DNA of 64,000 nt from Cacajao melanocephalus (GCA_963573385.1 CAUYLG010048155.1:1-64000); one strand, 5' to 3'; positions 38,071-52,059 are shown, counted from the first letter of the stretch. Translations and numbers: made by a program. Notes: generated by a model from the sequence alone, not told the origin.

Positions 38071-40384
38071 TATGTTTGGACTTATTTGTGAGGTTGAAAT
38101 GTTCGATTGATCCACTTTTTGACCTTTTCAGTTATCGTTTTTTTTGTCAGTGGTTTTGATTACCCAGGTGTACTTTTACCATCAATAGGTTATATCTATA
38201 AATAGAAGTCTAGAGACATTTATAATTTGTTTGGGAAAAGAATAGAGAAATTCAGATTTTAAAATTGCAGATGAATATTGTGCTAGTGATTAGCTGTGGC
38301 CAACATATTTTGAAGCAATTTATCAAGCTGAGAAAAAGACAACAATAGAGCCATCCCTTATGACCGCAATTTCAATGACTTCCTGCAAAAATGGCCGTTT
38401 TAAAGTTTTTGTTTCCTTCTTCTTTTAATCTCTCATGTTATGAATAATATTTAGTTGAACTCCCAAAGCAGCTGAGGGAAGAAAATCTTTGGGGTTGATG
38501 TTGGATAATATGTGAGACATTTACTTTTGTGAATGCTAATTTCTGAAAGCTTCAATACAATCTTTTGTTCTCTGGGTTCTTGTGTCATTCAAAGATTTAA
38601 ATTTAAACACCAATATGTTTTTGACCACAATAAAGCCCTCTGAAACACCTAAGTATGAAAGTTTTAGTTATTAATATCTCTAGTATTTCATTATTTTAAT
38701 TACTATCTCAGCAATTCCCGGTGGGTAATATTGGCATGTGGTTGTCCTGCCTGTACTTCTGTGGGCAGTTCATAGAATCATCATCCTTTTGTTACACTAC
38801 ATTGTGGTTCATTGTCTCTCTGAACTTTTTATTCTATTCATATTTGCTTAGCAACCAAGTTATAATTCTTTAAAATTTATCTTAATATTCTCTGAGTCCT
38901 TTTGATACATCATTTCAAGACACTAAGTCAGACTTTGTCCTGACTTCTTATCAAAAGAGTTAAAACTCTACTTCCTGTACTCTTGGCCTCATAAAATCCT
39001 TTCTTCCTATATATTCCAAAATCTGACTGATCACAAAGCACATTCATAGGTCTAAAAATGGATGTGTTGTCTTTAAACCCACAAAACTCTATCAAAAGTT
39101 TTATCAGCTATAATTCCTTATAATTGTTTTTTAAAAGTCCAAACTAAGTTATTTTGCTCTGGTTGAGGCATGTTGGCTGATTTTTAGACTTGGATGAATT
39201 TCCTTGTAAATTGCTGTTGGATGTGACTGGAGTACCCAGGAGCTGTCAGGATGGCTCAGTGATTTAACGTTGGTGTCCTGCAGCTTTGACTGTAATCAGC
39301 AGATGCTGTGGTATTACCATAAATGTTTTCCTAACTGCTTCTGTCAAAAAGAGAAAATTCTTCTTGCACTGAGTGTACTGCTTCTGATTAAATTCAGTTT
39401 GCCTTCTTTTGCATAATTAATGTCCCATGATGATCTCTAACCTTTTATTTTTAATATTGCCTCTTGGTCTAGACTCACTCGTTACAGGGAAGCTCAACTA
39501 ACAGCAGACAAAGAGAAATGGATGGTGCTTTTACATGAACCCCCAGCACCTCCACGGCTCTGAAGTCGTTACTATTTTATATACCATGACTTGTCAAAGA
39601 TCATGAAAGGTTCCGGTCTTTGCAATGTTTTTCATTGTTGTCCTAGTGCTCTGTTCTACTTCAGAAGGCTATTTCTATAATGCTTTGGTGCACATGGTTT
39701 TGCCTGAGGATGTGTGATGACAGGGTCTGCTTTAGAATGTGCTTATCCTGGTTGTGTAAATTGATAAACCTCTGACACAAGTCAGGCAAAAGCCTTCCTA
39801 TTCTCCAGCAAAACTTTCTATACTTCTAACCCGAAATAACTCAGAGATTATATTTGCTTCAACAAAGTAAATGTGTGTAAAACATAACTATGTTAAAAAT
39901 GAATACCTTGTTTTGTCAGTGAACATATTTTATACGTTATCTCAGTAGAAAAAGATCCTTACTTTTATTAAATAGCAGTACCTTTTTTTCCTGAAGAGCC
40001 CAAAGTGCTTTCCTATTTGTTCTTTTCGAACCTGAGTACTCTTGCCTGACAGCCACCTGTGAGCCAAATTTTTTTCCTCTTTCGAGTAGAACATTGATAT
40101 GAATAGATATCCTTTGTGATTTTATTCTTAGAGTATAAGATAAAAGGTGTATGTAACATCTCTAAGGTACTAAATAAAGCCTGTAGTAACTGCCAAATTT
40201 ACAGCTTAGAACTAGCCTGTAATCACATTATCTGAAGTTAGAGTTCTTCCAGTTCCCTTTGTTTCAGAAAAAGAGAGCGCCACATTTTCTGGGGTTATCT
40301 ACTTCTTTCTCCTATAGCAGATTCCACTAACAAATATTTATAACATTATTTTTAGTGTCATTTTATTTGCTGATAGAATCAAAT
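38071..40384. other. Repeat-poor unique sequence
   Basis: No interspersed repeat or exon was recognised. Sequence around 39130-39330 is of more even composition than its surroundings but shows no splice-bounded frame. Confidence 0.45.
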
Positions 40385-40500
40385 ACCTTTTGAATCAAAA
40401 AGGATCTTAGAGATCACAGAGTTTATTTTGTGGCTGATGAAGCTGAGTCTAAATACACAAAGTCACATGCAGTGGCACATTTAGTTTGGGGATTGCCAGC
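40385..40500 (-). repeat. MIR-like fragment
   Basis: The run 'ggatcttagagatcacagag', 'gctgatgaagctgagtct', 'caaagtcacatgcagtgg' resembles the antisense MIR arrangement. Confidence 0.5.
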
Positions 40501-40919
40501 GTTTAACTACTACAATGTTAACTTGGACTGTAGATTTTAGTTTATCTCAGATTAAAACCAAATAAAAGAAAAACACAGGAATTTTCAAAATAATTGTAGC
40601 AATCCCCACAAATATTCCACATAAAAGCAAAATTTATGATCAATAGAACTTTATTTTTTCTTACTCAAACTGTTACTACAAAATCTTTAAGCCTGTAGCT
40701 GCTTCGTTTTGCCGGATCTCCTGTAGCGCCAGTACATTCTTTTCTCCCACACAACCAACAGTGATACCACTTTTCCATCTCTTTGTCTCTAATATTTACC
40801 ATCTCTTTGTATTACAAGAGAGCCCCCGCTTTCAACAGAACAACTAATCCGTGATCCAGAAGATGATACCATACCCCTTGAAACTGAGACTTTCAGGTTT
40901 TCTTTCAGGTTCTGTCTTT

Positions 40920-41070
40920 TCCTTGCTCTGTCACCAAGTAATCCACTTAACTTCTGGGCTCAGTGTTTTTGTTGGTAAATGGAGATAAGCAATAACCACC
41001 TCACAGGAGGATTCAGTGGATGCTTTGTGGGCTAATATATCCACATACCTGCTTCTTTGAGACCTGTATT
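40920..41070 (+). repeat. MIR SINE fragment
   Basis: Sense MIR words are 'aagtaatccacttaacttct', 'gggctcagtgtttttgttgg', 'taaatggagataagcaataa' and 'cctcacaggaggattcagtg'. Confidence 0.75.
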
Positions 41071-41889
41071 TGATAGCCAGCAAGAACTTGGAAAAGGCAA
41101 GAATACAAGAACAAGAGGGCTTCAGTGTAATTAAATAAGAGATTTCAATTGTTCTTCTTAGTCTATTTTTCATTCTCATTTATTGATGAGCATAATATAT
41201 TCGTTACTACTCAGATGTCACAGATATTTCAATATATTTGAAGGTATCTTTCAAGATATTTGAAGGTTAGAGTAGAAGGAAGTCTCTTTAAAAAGCACCA
41301 ATATTTAAGAAAATGCGAAATATTTCTTTGACTCTAAGAAAAGAAAATCTGCTTTCTACCCTTCACCCCTACACTCCCCAATAAACTTTTCATAAATTCT
41401 TTCTTTCCTTGATAACTCTAGGTGCCCTGAAATCCTCAAACTTGATTTTAAGTGTATTGCTTAAAATGCAATGAGTGTATGGTAAGTGTATTACCATGCA
41501 GTGAGAAAGAGTTGTCAGGTTATTTTAAATGACACAGAGCTGTAATTCATATGTATTTCAGCTGCCATTCTCATATGATATATTATTCTGAATTTGGATA
41601 TCCACCTACCTTATCCCAAGCAAATTAGCACATAAATACACATCATAGGATTTATCATTATAACCATGAATACTACGTGTAAGCATAAACCAGTTTGCTG
41701 ATGAGATAGATTACACTGAAAGTCTTAGAAATGAAAGTTGTTTATTTGTACAACATTGAAAGGCATATGTTGATCCGTTATTCCTAAAGCTTCCATGACT
41801 CTGTTTTAACCCAGAGTTATCTATCTTTTGTGGTATCTGTTACTAATCTATCTGCTGTAACCATCAGAAAAGAGGCCCAAACCCAGCCC

Positions 41890-42090
41890 TTTTCAATATT
41901 TGTGATGAGTATGATGATCTGTACTTTTCAAAGAGCTTTTGCATATGTTGTTTTTGTCATAAAACTGCTTTGTAGGTTTAGCTTGTTTAATCATCCCCAG
42001 TAAACAAAGAAAGGTGCTGAAGTCTAAAGAGATGAAGAGCGTTGTTTCAGGAGATAAAAAGTAAATGATAGAGCCAAGAAGAAACCTTTG
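41890..42090 (-). repeat. MIR-family fragment
   Basis: It reads 'caaagagcttttgcatatgt', 'ttaatcatccccagtaaac', 'gaaaggtgctgaagtctaaa', 'gataaaaagtaaatgataga'. This is an antisense MIR/MIR3-like order, well decayed. Confidence 0.55.
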
Positions 42091-43354
42091 CAATTTTTCC
42101 TTTTATGTATAAACTAACCCCATAATACAACACCGTGTGATCTAAGCTGTCACAAATGTACAGTTTGCAACTAACCAGATGAGCCGGGGGAAATTGTTTT
42201 GGTTCTCTTTCATGTAAATCCATAGAACAAACAAATCAATAAGTGTAGAGCTTGATAAACAAAAAGGTTGTTCCGTGGCAGAAAGCTCAGTTAAACCAAA
42301 TCTGAGGAGACAACAGGTGCTTCCCAACCTTGCTTCCCAAAAAAGGGTTTTTAATTTGCCTGAGAGATTCAGAGTTCTCTTCAGAAGGCCCAGAAGAAAG
42401 CCACAGCAGCAAACCAAGAACATTGTCAGAGTCTCACAGATAATAGCTGGCTCCGTGGCCTTGATGTTTTTTCCCTGCAGAATGGGAATATTAACAACAA
42501 CTTCACTGAGTATGTCAGAATTAACAGGAGAAATGTTATTCAAGTTCCTCCTCATGTCTGGCACACACACAGGCACATTATGTAAGTGGTAGCATTGCCA
42601 TCGTCACCATTTGGATTAAGACCTAGTTTCAGACTGACTGTGAAAAAAATGGGAAACTGGAATACTAATCTCTTAGGAGAGGCCCAGGTGGAATGACGAA
42701 TTCATTTTATTCTTCTCCCTTTAGCATAGCATTGACAACAAGGAGAGTAAAAAGAGGTTAACCTCAGTGAAAGAATGTTAGAGGAAGCCACTGCTTTTAA
42801 TGACATCTGGGATAAACATGTCTCAAACTCAGGACTTCTGATTATAAATCTATTTCCTCTTTCTTATATTGCTCTTCAAATTCTGCCCAATTCATCCTTT
42901 ATAAGCTCTTCCGGATTTGATCACTTCGTGCCTGCTTTTCTACATAGCCTCCTTTTTGCTTCCTGCCTCTTGTCTTTCAATGAGTCCCCTAAATATCCTA
43001 CTTCATTAGTTTGCATCAGAAGATTTCCTCTAATTAGTGCCTGCTACATACACATTGCTTATGTTCCTTGGTTCATCATCTACTGCTACAGATGACACAC
43101 CACCCCCAGCTATATGTATTTTCTTTTGGAATCTAACACAAGCACAGGACTTAAACATTTGTATTTAGTATTTAAGACAAAATGGACCCTAATTTTGCTA
43201 AAAGTCTTAACAGATACCAGATTCAATGCTGCTTTGAAAAAAAAGTGAGAGGTTTGAGTGACTGCTCAACACAATCCAAGCTGTTCTTACTGTTTCTACT
43301 TGTTATGTAGGGAAGGTAATAAGCAAATCTCTCTGTGGATAGAGATATATGAAT
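42091..43354. other. Unique sequence with a two-strand open region
   Basis: Between 42142 and 42592 frames are open on both strands (144 and 105 codons). Neither has a splice context or recognisable domain, and overlapping antisense frames argue for chance. A possible L2 trace lies at about 42850-43080. Confidence 0.4.
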
Positions 43355-43475
43355 GTGGTTAGATTATAGGCTTCCTGAAGGCAGGGACTGTGTCTTTTCA
43401 TTCTCTGCTGTGTCCCTGAAGCGTAAAGCAGCGTGGCCCACTCTACATGCTTTTGACTAAATGAATTAAAACATT
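43355..43475 (+). repeat. L2/L3 LINE 3' end, sense
   Basis: 'taggcttcctgaaggcaggg' and 'actgtgtcttttcattctct' are the classic LINE2/LINE3 terminal words. Confidence 0.75.
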
Positions 43476-44024
43476 CTTCATCTCTTGTCTTGCAGTACAC
43501 CAAAGAATTAGGAAACATTGTCCTCTTGAATGTAGAATCTTATGATGAAATATGACACATCTGCACGTGAAGTACTGCTTTTAACACAAAGAATGGGAAG
43601 TACATAGACTCTACTTTGAGTAGTTTATGGTCTTATCACTAGACTTGAGTATGCAGCAGGAGCACAAAAAACTATAACACCAGGCTAATCCAGATACAAA
43701 TCATACGAGAGAAATACAATACAAGGTGCCATTGCTATGTTTTGGAAAATCAGGAGATCGTATTTCATTGAGATTTGAGGGATCAAAGATTATTATAGAC
43801 AATGATTCAGACCAGGGAATAAGGGAATAGAGAGGGAGTCATATTATATAGAGAGTTTAATGCAGTATTTTTTATATAGAGTTTGCTGCATAAGTACAGC
43901 TAAAAAGTTTAAAGGCATTTTAAGAAATTGCACTATCTCCTAATAGAAGAATAGTATCCTAAAGCGTAGATTACTAGTGAGAGAAAACTATATGCTGAAA
44001 CTTTAACCTTTAAAATAGATTGAA

Positions 44025-44170
44025 GCCAGGCATGGAGGCTCACACCTGTAATCCCAGCTACTCAGGAGGGTAAGGGGGGAGGATCAGTTTAGCCCAGAAT
44101 TTTGAGGCTACAGTAACCTAAAATGATGCCACTGCACTCCAACCTGGGTGACAGACAAGACTTTGTCAAT
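44025..44170 (+). repeat. Alu-related monomer
   Basis: 'gccaggcatggaggctcaca', 'cctgtaatcccagctactca' and 'ccactgcactccaacctggg' occur in one arm of about 145 bp. This is an FRAM-like fossil or an Alu with an internal deletion. Confidence 0.85.
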
Positions 44171-44614
44171 AAATAATTATTAAATAACAGTTCAAGATTT
44201 TGTGATTAGCTCATTTTTGTTAAGAAAACAACTGGAAAATAATTTTATGACTCTGGACTCTTCACTTGGTATTAATTGGGTAGTATTTGTTAAAATGTGA
44301 GGGTTTTATGTATAATGTCAAAATAACTAGCTTCTAATATTTTCTAATGTACTATTGAACCTGGGGCATAGATTTTGCCGCTTTTGTGAATAGATATACA
44401 GCAAAGGTAAGTATGGACAGTACTCTGTACCATATAAGCAGGAAACCTGGAAATTAATATGCCTTTAACTAGAGAGCTCACTAGACTTTTAGGATATTTG
44501 TCAAAAGCAATATGAGTAAAAATGAAGTGTCTCATAGTTTCCTTTGGATTCCTTGTACTGATATAGAAATACTTCCTGCTTCTTTTACAGCATTTACAGT
44601 TTAAAAATGTTATT

Positions 44615-44832
44615 AAAGTGCTATAGTTTGGAGCCAGGAGCTGAATTGGATGACTTGAGCTTGAATCAGAGCTCCACCCTAACCTGGCTTATAACTGGGA
44701 CAGGTTTCTTAATCCCTCAAAGCCTCCTTCCTTATTGTGAATTGGGGAGTATACAAATTATACTTGCTTAGGGTATATAATGATTTTCGTAAAGCACCTT
44801 GTACAAATTTGGCACTTAGTAGGTGCTCTAAC
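44615..44832 (+). repeat. MIR SINE
   Basis: Nearly complete sense MIR: 'gtttggagccaggagctgaa', 'cttgaatcagagctccacc', 'aggtttcttaatccctcaaa', 'aagcaccttgtacaaatttg', 'gcacttagtaggtgctct'. Confidence 0.85.
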
Positions 44833-44957
44833 GTACTAGTATTGTGTTTATAGTGAGTCTTTCGTAAAACATAGCCTGAAATGGAAAAAAAAAAGCCTTA
44901 AAATAGTTATTTTGTGAATAATGTAGTGAGAAAGTGAACATAATTTTGTTATCATGA

Positions 44958-45316
<359 letters not shown>

Positions 45317-48300
45317 GTTTGTTGTTTTTTAACAAAGTATTTGTGGCATGTCACATGATAAACCTCACTGGAAAGATAAGGAGTAATACACCCCATTATG
45401 ATTAATCTTTAATAAGTAAAGCTATAACTGTGTGCAATAAGATTTGTATATACCAGGAGAAAATAGGCAAGAGATTAGGTTAGATAAATAAAATGATTCA
45501 GATTGGAAGGTTCATAAAGATTGCATTACCAAATGGGCTTGGTAAAACTACAGAACACATTGCTTCCATATTCTACTTAAAAGAGTGGTCTTTCATATCA
45601 TGAGATTCCATTAATTGCAAAGGTTTCTAGATTCCATTATTGCAATGTTTTCTTCCTCCAAATAAAATGAAAGCCAACAGAGAAAAGTAGTACCATTGCA
45701 AAAACTAAGACCTTTAGAAATAGCATAATTAATTAGTAACATATTATTATTATTATACCATAATAGTTTTAAGTGAGTATACTCCATTCTATATTTTTTA
45801 AGTTACTCAGGGTACTATAATGCCCAGTAAAATTTAATGATTGGTGATAGGTGTAGCCGTCTGACCTCTAGTGGCTATAGCTTATAGCTGCATTTTAGTT
45901 GATTGAGTTTAGAAAAAAAAAAGACTAAGTAAAGAAGTCTTCTTAGATCCTAATAATAGAGTTCTACAATTGAGTGTATGATTAGCTTCCCTGAAGGTCT
46001 GCCAGTCTGATTGTTGGGGTACTACTTTAAGGAGCAGAGTTCAGAACCAACCTTGTGAATCTATGTGTTCAGATGCTTGCAGTGTGTCAGCAGATCCTGC
46101 TCTGAGGCCCAGCGGCCAAGCAATCTCTACAGCATTTTTATAAATAGACATTCTTAAGTTCATAGTAAGCTCTCAACATTGATATTCAACAACACTTCAT
46201 AGGCTGGCATGAAATGTTTTTAAAATACTGATAGGATACCTGTATATGACCATGTATATTTTTTTAGATAGCTATATGAATAATATATCTTTCCTAATGT
46301 GTAGGTGTGTGTTACTTAAATATCTTGGGATTTAAATGGACAGCACTACTGTTCCTCATATACTCCACCATGTTTTTGAGACAACTCTTCTGAGTTCAGT
46401 GTGCTGCTTGTGACCAAGAAACAGAATGGAATTGACCAACAGTTTGAGGACATAAACTTTCTGATTATATTGAACCATTGAATTAATAGATGCTACGTTT
46501 ACTCTGATGCCCCAAATTGAAAAAAAGTAGAAAAATTTGTATTTAGAGTTGAAAAATAAAAAAGAGAACATTCTGCCATGTGATAGTAACATATTTTTCT
46601 TTGTCTTTAACATAAACCATACTGAAATACTTGATGTACTTTTTTTAATGCGTTGTGTCTCCACTGAGAATTCTTATTTCTTTCAGTTGTTTAATGAATT
46701 GCCAAGTATTTATGGCCAATACGGGTCTCCAGTATTTTTTAAATTTCAAATACCATATGGATTGCAAAGTTTCACATATTTTAAGGCTTCTGTGCTAACA
46801 CTTGTAGCTCTTTTAAGAGGATGTATGTGAAATGGAACAACAGTTACGATCTCTTGTCCTCCTTATCCATTTTCCTGCCGTCAGCACCTTCTTTAGCTTA
46901 CCAGGAGTACTATACTCTAATTTCTTTCTTTTCTGCCCTCTGTATGATACATTTCCAGTCTTTGTGCTTTGTGTTACCATAGAGACAGGAGGTGCTCCAA
47001 AGCTCAAAGCCCCAAGAAGACAGACTGGAAGCAGGTCTTTGAGGAAACAGTCCCTGTTGACAAGGGAAGCCTGAGGCAAGAATCTATAGCAGTAAACGGG
47101 AAAAGGGGAATTGTGTGGTCCAATCTGATTGTGTGTCCGCAGTCTTAGGAAGCACAAGCTCTGCCAATGAATGCTGTGTTAAAATGAGTTGTTTACAGAA
47201 ACCAATTTTACAGAGACCTTAGTGCAGCCAGGGGTTTCATAGGAATCAAACTTGGTATTTTATTTGCAAGAAAATAACTGAAGTGACATTGACCTATTGC
47301 TTTTACTTTTTTCTTCATTAAAAAGGAGTAGCTTCTAAGAAAGGTCCTCTTTGCCTGACTTATTTTGCTGATCAAAAATTTCACCTTTAAAATAAAGGTT
47401 CATATTCTTCGACTCAGCCAAAGCCACGAGAAGTGAAACTACAGTTTGAGCGCAGGGGACTGTACAACCAGCATCCAAATCATTGATCCAAATGTGCTCG
47501 TTACAGAAATAACTAGTTTCTATTTATCCTAAGTTGTCATGTAGTCATGTACTGCCTTCATATTTTAGATAACTTAAAGCTTTTAAACATTTCTCTGTAT
47601 TTAATGAATTGTTATATTTCCTACTATATTAACTCCCGTCATACTTGTTAATATTTTTATTTAGGAGAAGGCTGCTAAAAGATTTAAAAATAATACAGAT
47701 TTTTTTCTGTCGTATTTTTCTTAGAGGTGTGATGTAAGGCCATGCAGGGAAAGAAGGAAGAAGAGAAAAATGAAAAATTTAACAACAAAATAATGTGAAA
47801 TAGAATTTAAATGCATAGATGTTTTGTGAATTACATTTAAAACCAATTTCTTTTTTAGAATGGAAAAAGATCCATGCTCAAGTTGTTTGCTGGATTTTTT
47901 TTTTCACAGATCTAGCAGTCTAAGCAGGGGAAGAATTCAGAGAAATTCAGAGAACATCAATATTTCTTCCTAGGTTATCTGCACAAAATTGTCCTTTGAA
48001 GGAAGAAGACCACTTGTCTAAATCTGTAAACAGAAGTAAGGATGAGTAGGGTTCTCTCACTTTCCTCAAATTGACAGTAGGAGGCAGTAGTGTACTAGCC
48101 TGAGCTACTCTCTTTAGGGTAATGTATATGACTCATGCCAGATTTCTTTTTTTCACTCATTTTCTAGAAATACATGAAATAAAATCTTAGAAATAGTTTC
48201 AGATTTCATAATGAAGCTTGGTATCATCAGTCTAGTACAAGATAATGCTGCTATGCTATGAATAGAACAATAAAAAGAGGCCAGTCTATCAGCTTCTGAT

Positions 48301-48837
48301 AGTGGCAACTCTGTGAACCTCACCCCCATGTAGGTCCTGATCCAATATGAATAGGAGAATAGTATGGAATAAAGGTCAATCTCATTTTGAAAGGAAGCAG
48401 AATTAGATTTAATAAGTTAGATCCTCCTAATTTTCATTGATTTACTAAAACATGTACAGAACTAGTAAGTAAAAGTAGAAGTCTCTGAATGGTAAACCAG
48501 TCTCCCCATGCCTAGATAGCTGGATATACAGACGCCAAAATATAGTAGCAACAGTAGGCTTGTCATTATTAGCATTCAAATTTTGTGAATATATTTTGAA
48601 TCTTTAGCCTTTGTCTATTTTGCCATTCATAAAAGACAAAATAGGATTTAGGATTTACCTAAATCCAAATTACCTAGAAATGTATAACTGTTCCTTCCTC
48701 TTTATATGAAATAAAATCATAATGAAATGCTAAATATTAGAACAATTCATTTTTTACTTGATTGTTTATAATACACACATATTCAACTCAAGATAATGTA
48801 TAGGTAATAGCACTGTGAAAAACTCCAGGTTCTGGAC
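45317..48837. other. Unique sequence, one weak exon-like site
   Basis: An acceptor-like tract ends at 46686, followed by a 47-codon frame to the stop at 46830. It is listed under findings but not called. Frames at 46356-47157 overlap on both strands and are treated as chance. No repeats were recognised apart from short A runs. Confidence 0.4.
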
Positions 48838-49163
48838 CTGTGCAGTCTAATACGGTAGGCAGTAGCCAGGTGTGGCTCTTAAGCTCCTGAAATGTGGCTG
48901 GTCTGAATAGAGATGTGCTATAATTATGAAATATACATTTGATTTTTGAAGACTTAGTACAAACAAATGCTAAAGATAGCAATACATTTTAACTGTCTAT
49001 GTCAAGGTGATAATATTTGACATTGGGTTAAATAAAATAGATTATTAAAACTAATTTCACCTGATTTTTTTTCAATGTTTAATGTGGCTTCTAGACATTT
49101 TTACCTTGCATGTATAGCCCACTTTTGTGACTCTCATTAAATTTCTGTTGGACAATGCCATTC
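48838..49163 (-). mobile_element. hAT-Charlie-type element (CTGTCCAATA ends)
   Basis: It starts 'cctgtgcagtctaatacggt', then 'agtagccaggtgtggctctt', and ends 'tttctgttggacaatgcc'. Inverted ends and interior match the same family as the copy at 23398-23666, in the opposite orientation. Confidence 0.8.
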
Positions 49164-49359
49164 TAGTCTCAATGTTGAGTCCTCAAGGGACCCAAAAAAT
49201 GTACAATAAACCAAAATGATATATAATCAGCTTAATTTGTATCCACATAATACTACTGCAAACTGTTTTCTTTTTTGAAAAAAAAAAAAGATTTAGTTTA
49301 AAACATTAAGTGAAACAAGGTAATAAAATTATGCCATGCTTAGGTTTGGTCACTCAAGA

Positions 49360-49500
49360 AATAAATTATCAACCACTTATTAGGAGGTAGGCACTGTGCT
49401 GGGGCTTAGGAATACACCTGTGAATAAAACAAAGATACCAGCCTTCATAGAGTTTATGTTATAGCAAGTTTAGGTCACAGTTAGATGGATATAAATTGGA
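49360..49500 (-). repeat. L2 LINE 3'-end fragment
   Basis: Antisense L2 words are 'ggtaggcactgtgctggggc', 'ttaggaatacacctgtgaat' and 'tagagtttatgttatagcaa'. Confidence 0.75.
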
Positions 49501-50009
49501 TTTCTTACTACTTGAATATATTTCTATGTTTACATATGGCTAATGTAGTATGTATTTAGTAATAGGCCAGGGAGAAGTAAAGGAACATTTCTACGTATGT
49601 AGTAATATATAAAATTATTTTATTATAAAATGGTTGTCAACACAAATGTATCCCAGGATTGAATTCTCTAATGAATAAAAATATTATTTTAAGCAGATTC
49701 TTATTAAAGGTATACCAAAAATCAACCTGAAGTATTAAGGCTACATGGAAATTTTTTAAAAGGGTCTATGAACATGTAATTGTATTGTTTTACAGTACTG
49801 GACACCCTAGTTGGCTTTAGTTTTTCCCCAGAATTTTGAACTACTAAGCGGATCTCGTTTTGCATGTTCATTATAGAAATGACAGGATCTTAAATGTTTC
49901 AAGGACTTAGCGCCTAGCATGGTGGGCTAAACCCTCATTGAATTAACTAATGAATTAACCATAATTTCGACTCATGATCACCGAAGGAACAGTTGTGATC
50001 ACTGAAAGA

Positions 50010-50390
50010 ATAGCTATTTGGCTTGGAGAAGAAAAGATTGAGGGAATCTAGTATCTGTCTTCAAATAGTGGAAGAGCTGGTGGGTAGAAGAGGAATTGGA
50101 CTTAATATGGCCCTAATGGAAAAAATCAACAGAGCCAGTGACTAAGATTTCAGGGAAATAAACACTGGATAAATATAAGGTAAAACGTGTAATTGTTAGA
50201 GCTGACCAAAGGTGGACTACATTGCCTGATGAGATTGTAAGGAAATGACTGGAGGTTTTCAAACTGAGCCTGGACAGCCACTTGATAGGATGCTAACTAA
50301 ACATGATTCAAGCATTGGCTAGGTGGTTCCGCCAAGTAACGAGGGCTCTTTCCATTTCATTCTACCTTACACGATTCTACGAATCAAAAT
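50010..50390 (-). repeat. CR1-clade (L3-like) LINE remnant
   Basis: The order 'ggcttggagaagaaaagatt', 'tgtcttcaaatagtggaaga', 'gaagaggaattggacttaat', 'gttagagctgaccaaaggtg', 'ctggaggttttcaaactgag' matches antisense amniote CR1/L3 3' sequence. This is one of the oldest repeats in the window. Confidence 0.65.
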
Positions 50391-50739
50391 GAAATGAAAC
50401 AAATAGCGTAAGTTATTCAGAAGAAATACCTGTACATTTGAAATGTCTAATAAATGTTGAAGAAGTATAAGAAATAAAGGAACACACTTAAAAGCACACT
50501 ATGTGATGAGACTTAGAAATGGCATCAGAAATATGTTTCAGTCTTAAAGTATTTAAAAATAGTTAGCTGGTTAGTTTCTAATACAGCTCCCAAGTTATTA
50601 GCCCTAGGAATCAACCTCTCCCTAGCCTCTTCATCCTTGGGAAGTGCTCTTTCCACTTCCCAGCATGTCTGTTTCCCATGGCCTAATCATGTGCCCCCAG
50701 AACCAGGAGGGCCAACGATTTGGACTGAATTTTCCACAG

Positions 50740-51225
50740 GTAAATAGCAAAGCCTGTGTGGCCTTGGCAGTTAATAGACTTCTCTAAACCTCAACTTCCT
50801 TATCTATAAAATGGGTTTGTTGGTACCTGTACTTTAGGATTGTTGTAAAAATTTTAAAATAGCACATAAAGGCCAGGCATAGTGGCTCACACCTGTAATT
50901 CCAGCACTTTGGGAAGCTGAGGCAGGAGGATCATGGGGGTAGGAGTTCTAGGTGAGCCTGAGCGACATAGCAAGACCCTGTCTCAATTTTAAAAATTTAA
51001 AAATTAGCCAGGCCTGATGATGTGTGCCTGTAGGTGTAGCTACTCTGAAGGCCAAGACTGGATGATACCTTGAGCCTAGGAGTTCAAGGTTACAGTGAGC
51101 CATGATGGCACCACTGCACTCCAGCCTGAGCAAGCGACACAGCAAGACCCTATCTCTAAAAACAAAAGAAAATAAAATCGCATGTAAAAGGTTTATAAGG
51201 TATGTAGTAAGTGTTTCATACTCTC
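50740..51225 (+). repeat. MIR SINE interrupted by an Alu
   Basis: The left part has 'cctcaacttccttatctata', 'aaatgggtttgttggtacct' and 'aggattgttgtaaaaatt'. After the Alu it resumes with 'gtatgtagtaagtgtttcat'. The MIR 3' part was therefore split at about 50870. Confidence 0.75.
50871..51175 (+). mobile_element. AluJ-like SINE, sense, full length
   Basis: It starts GGCCAGGCATAGTGGCTCAC and ends in an A-rich tail after 'aagaccctatctc'. The flanks 'aaaatagcacataaa' and 'aaaatcgcatgtaaa' look like diverged target-site duplications. Many changes from consensus indicate age. Confidence 0.95.
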
Positions 51226-51449
51226 AAACCATACCCTTGCATTATTTCTCTACCCTCTCCCTCATGAACCACCAGATCAATTGACCAAATTACTTGTGAC
51301 CTGGTATCAATTAGCTGACAAGCCATTACATACTTTAAAAATATTTACTTAATATCTGTCAAGCTACCTCCAGGTGACCACAAGTGCACAGTAGTCCGAG
51401 GCAGCTGTCAATAGCAGATAGCGTGGCTGATAAACAAATGCCATGGTTG

Positions 51450-51770
51450 GTTTCAGTATGTTAGTATGAAGAGCATGAAAGTGTGGTTTGAGAACGTGTT
51501 ATTTGAATTAGTAGTAGGGCATATGTAGGCATGTTTAGTGAGGCATGGTGGATACAGTACTGGAGCTCTGTTGTCAGGGCTGGAAATGCAGACGTGAGTC
51601 TTCTTCCTAGAGGAAGTGGTTGAAGCAGAAAAGTGGGCCGAGGATGTAACTGTGAGAAATGGCCACATTAAGAGTTAAGATTGTTTGGTAGAGGTTGGGA
51701 AGGTAGAACAAATTACCAAAGAAGATTTAAAATGAGTCATAAAAAGTAGAAGAGTAAGCATGGTCAAGGG
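51450..51770 (-). repeat. Probable L2 LINE, antisense
   Basis: Purine-rich antisense L2-like words are 'cagtactggagctctgttgt', 'cagggctggaaatgcagacg' and 'ggtagaggttgggaaggtag'. The match is loose. Confidence 0.5.
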
Positions 51771-51794
51771 CCATACCATGTTAGAGCCTGTTAA

Positions 51795-51985
51795 CCAGGA
51801 GTCTCAGGACTTAGTTTTGTCTCTGGCTCTGCCTGAAAGTTATGTCTGCTTCCTCAATTTCATGTCAAACAAGGTAAATATACCCATATTACCTATCTCA
51901 CAGGGCTGTTATAAGAATCACATGAGTGGATATACAGGCAAAGTGTTTGCAAACTATAGAAGAGCCGTATATAAAGATAATATGA
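51795..51985 (+). repeat. MIR SINE
   Basis: Sense MIR words are 'tttgtctctggctctgcctg', 'tctgcttcctcaatttcatg', 'tacctatctcacagggctgt', 'tataagaatcacatgagtgg' and 'caaagtgtttgcaaactata'. Confidence 0.8.
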
Positions 51986-52059
51986 TCATATGGATATTAT
52001 TCCATAATAATGTTCAAAGTCACAAATAACATTCTGCATTGACTTCTAACACCAACTCC

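Noticed and set aside
42142..42592. Overlapping open frames of 144 (-) and 105 (+) codons
   Set aside because: They are open on opposite strands over the same bases, with no known motif and no splice or poly(A) context, so best explained by chance.
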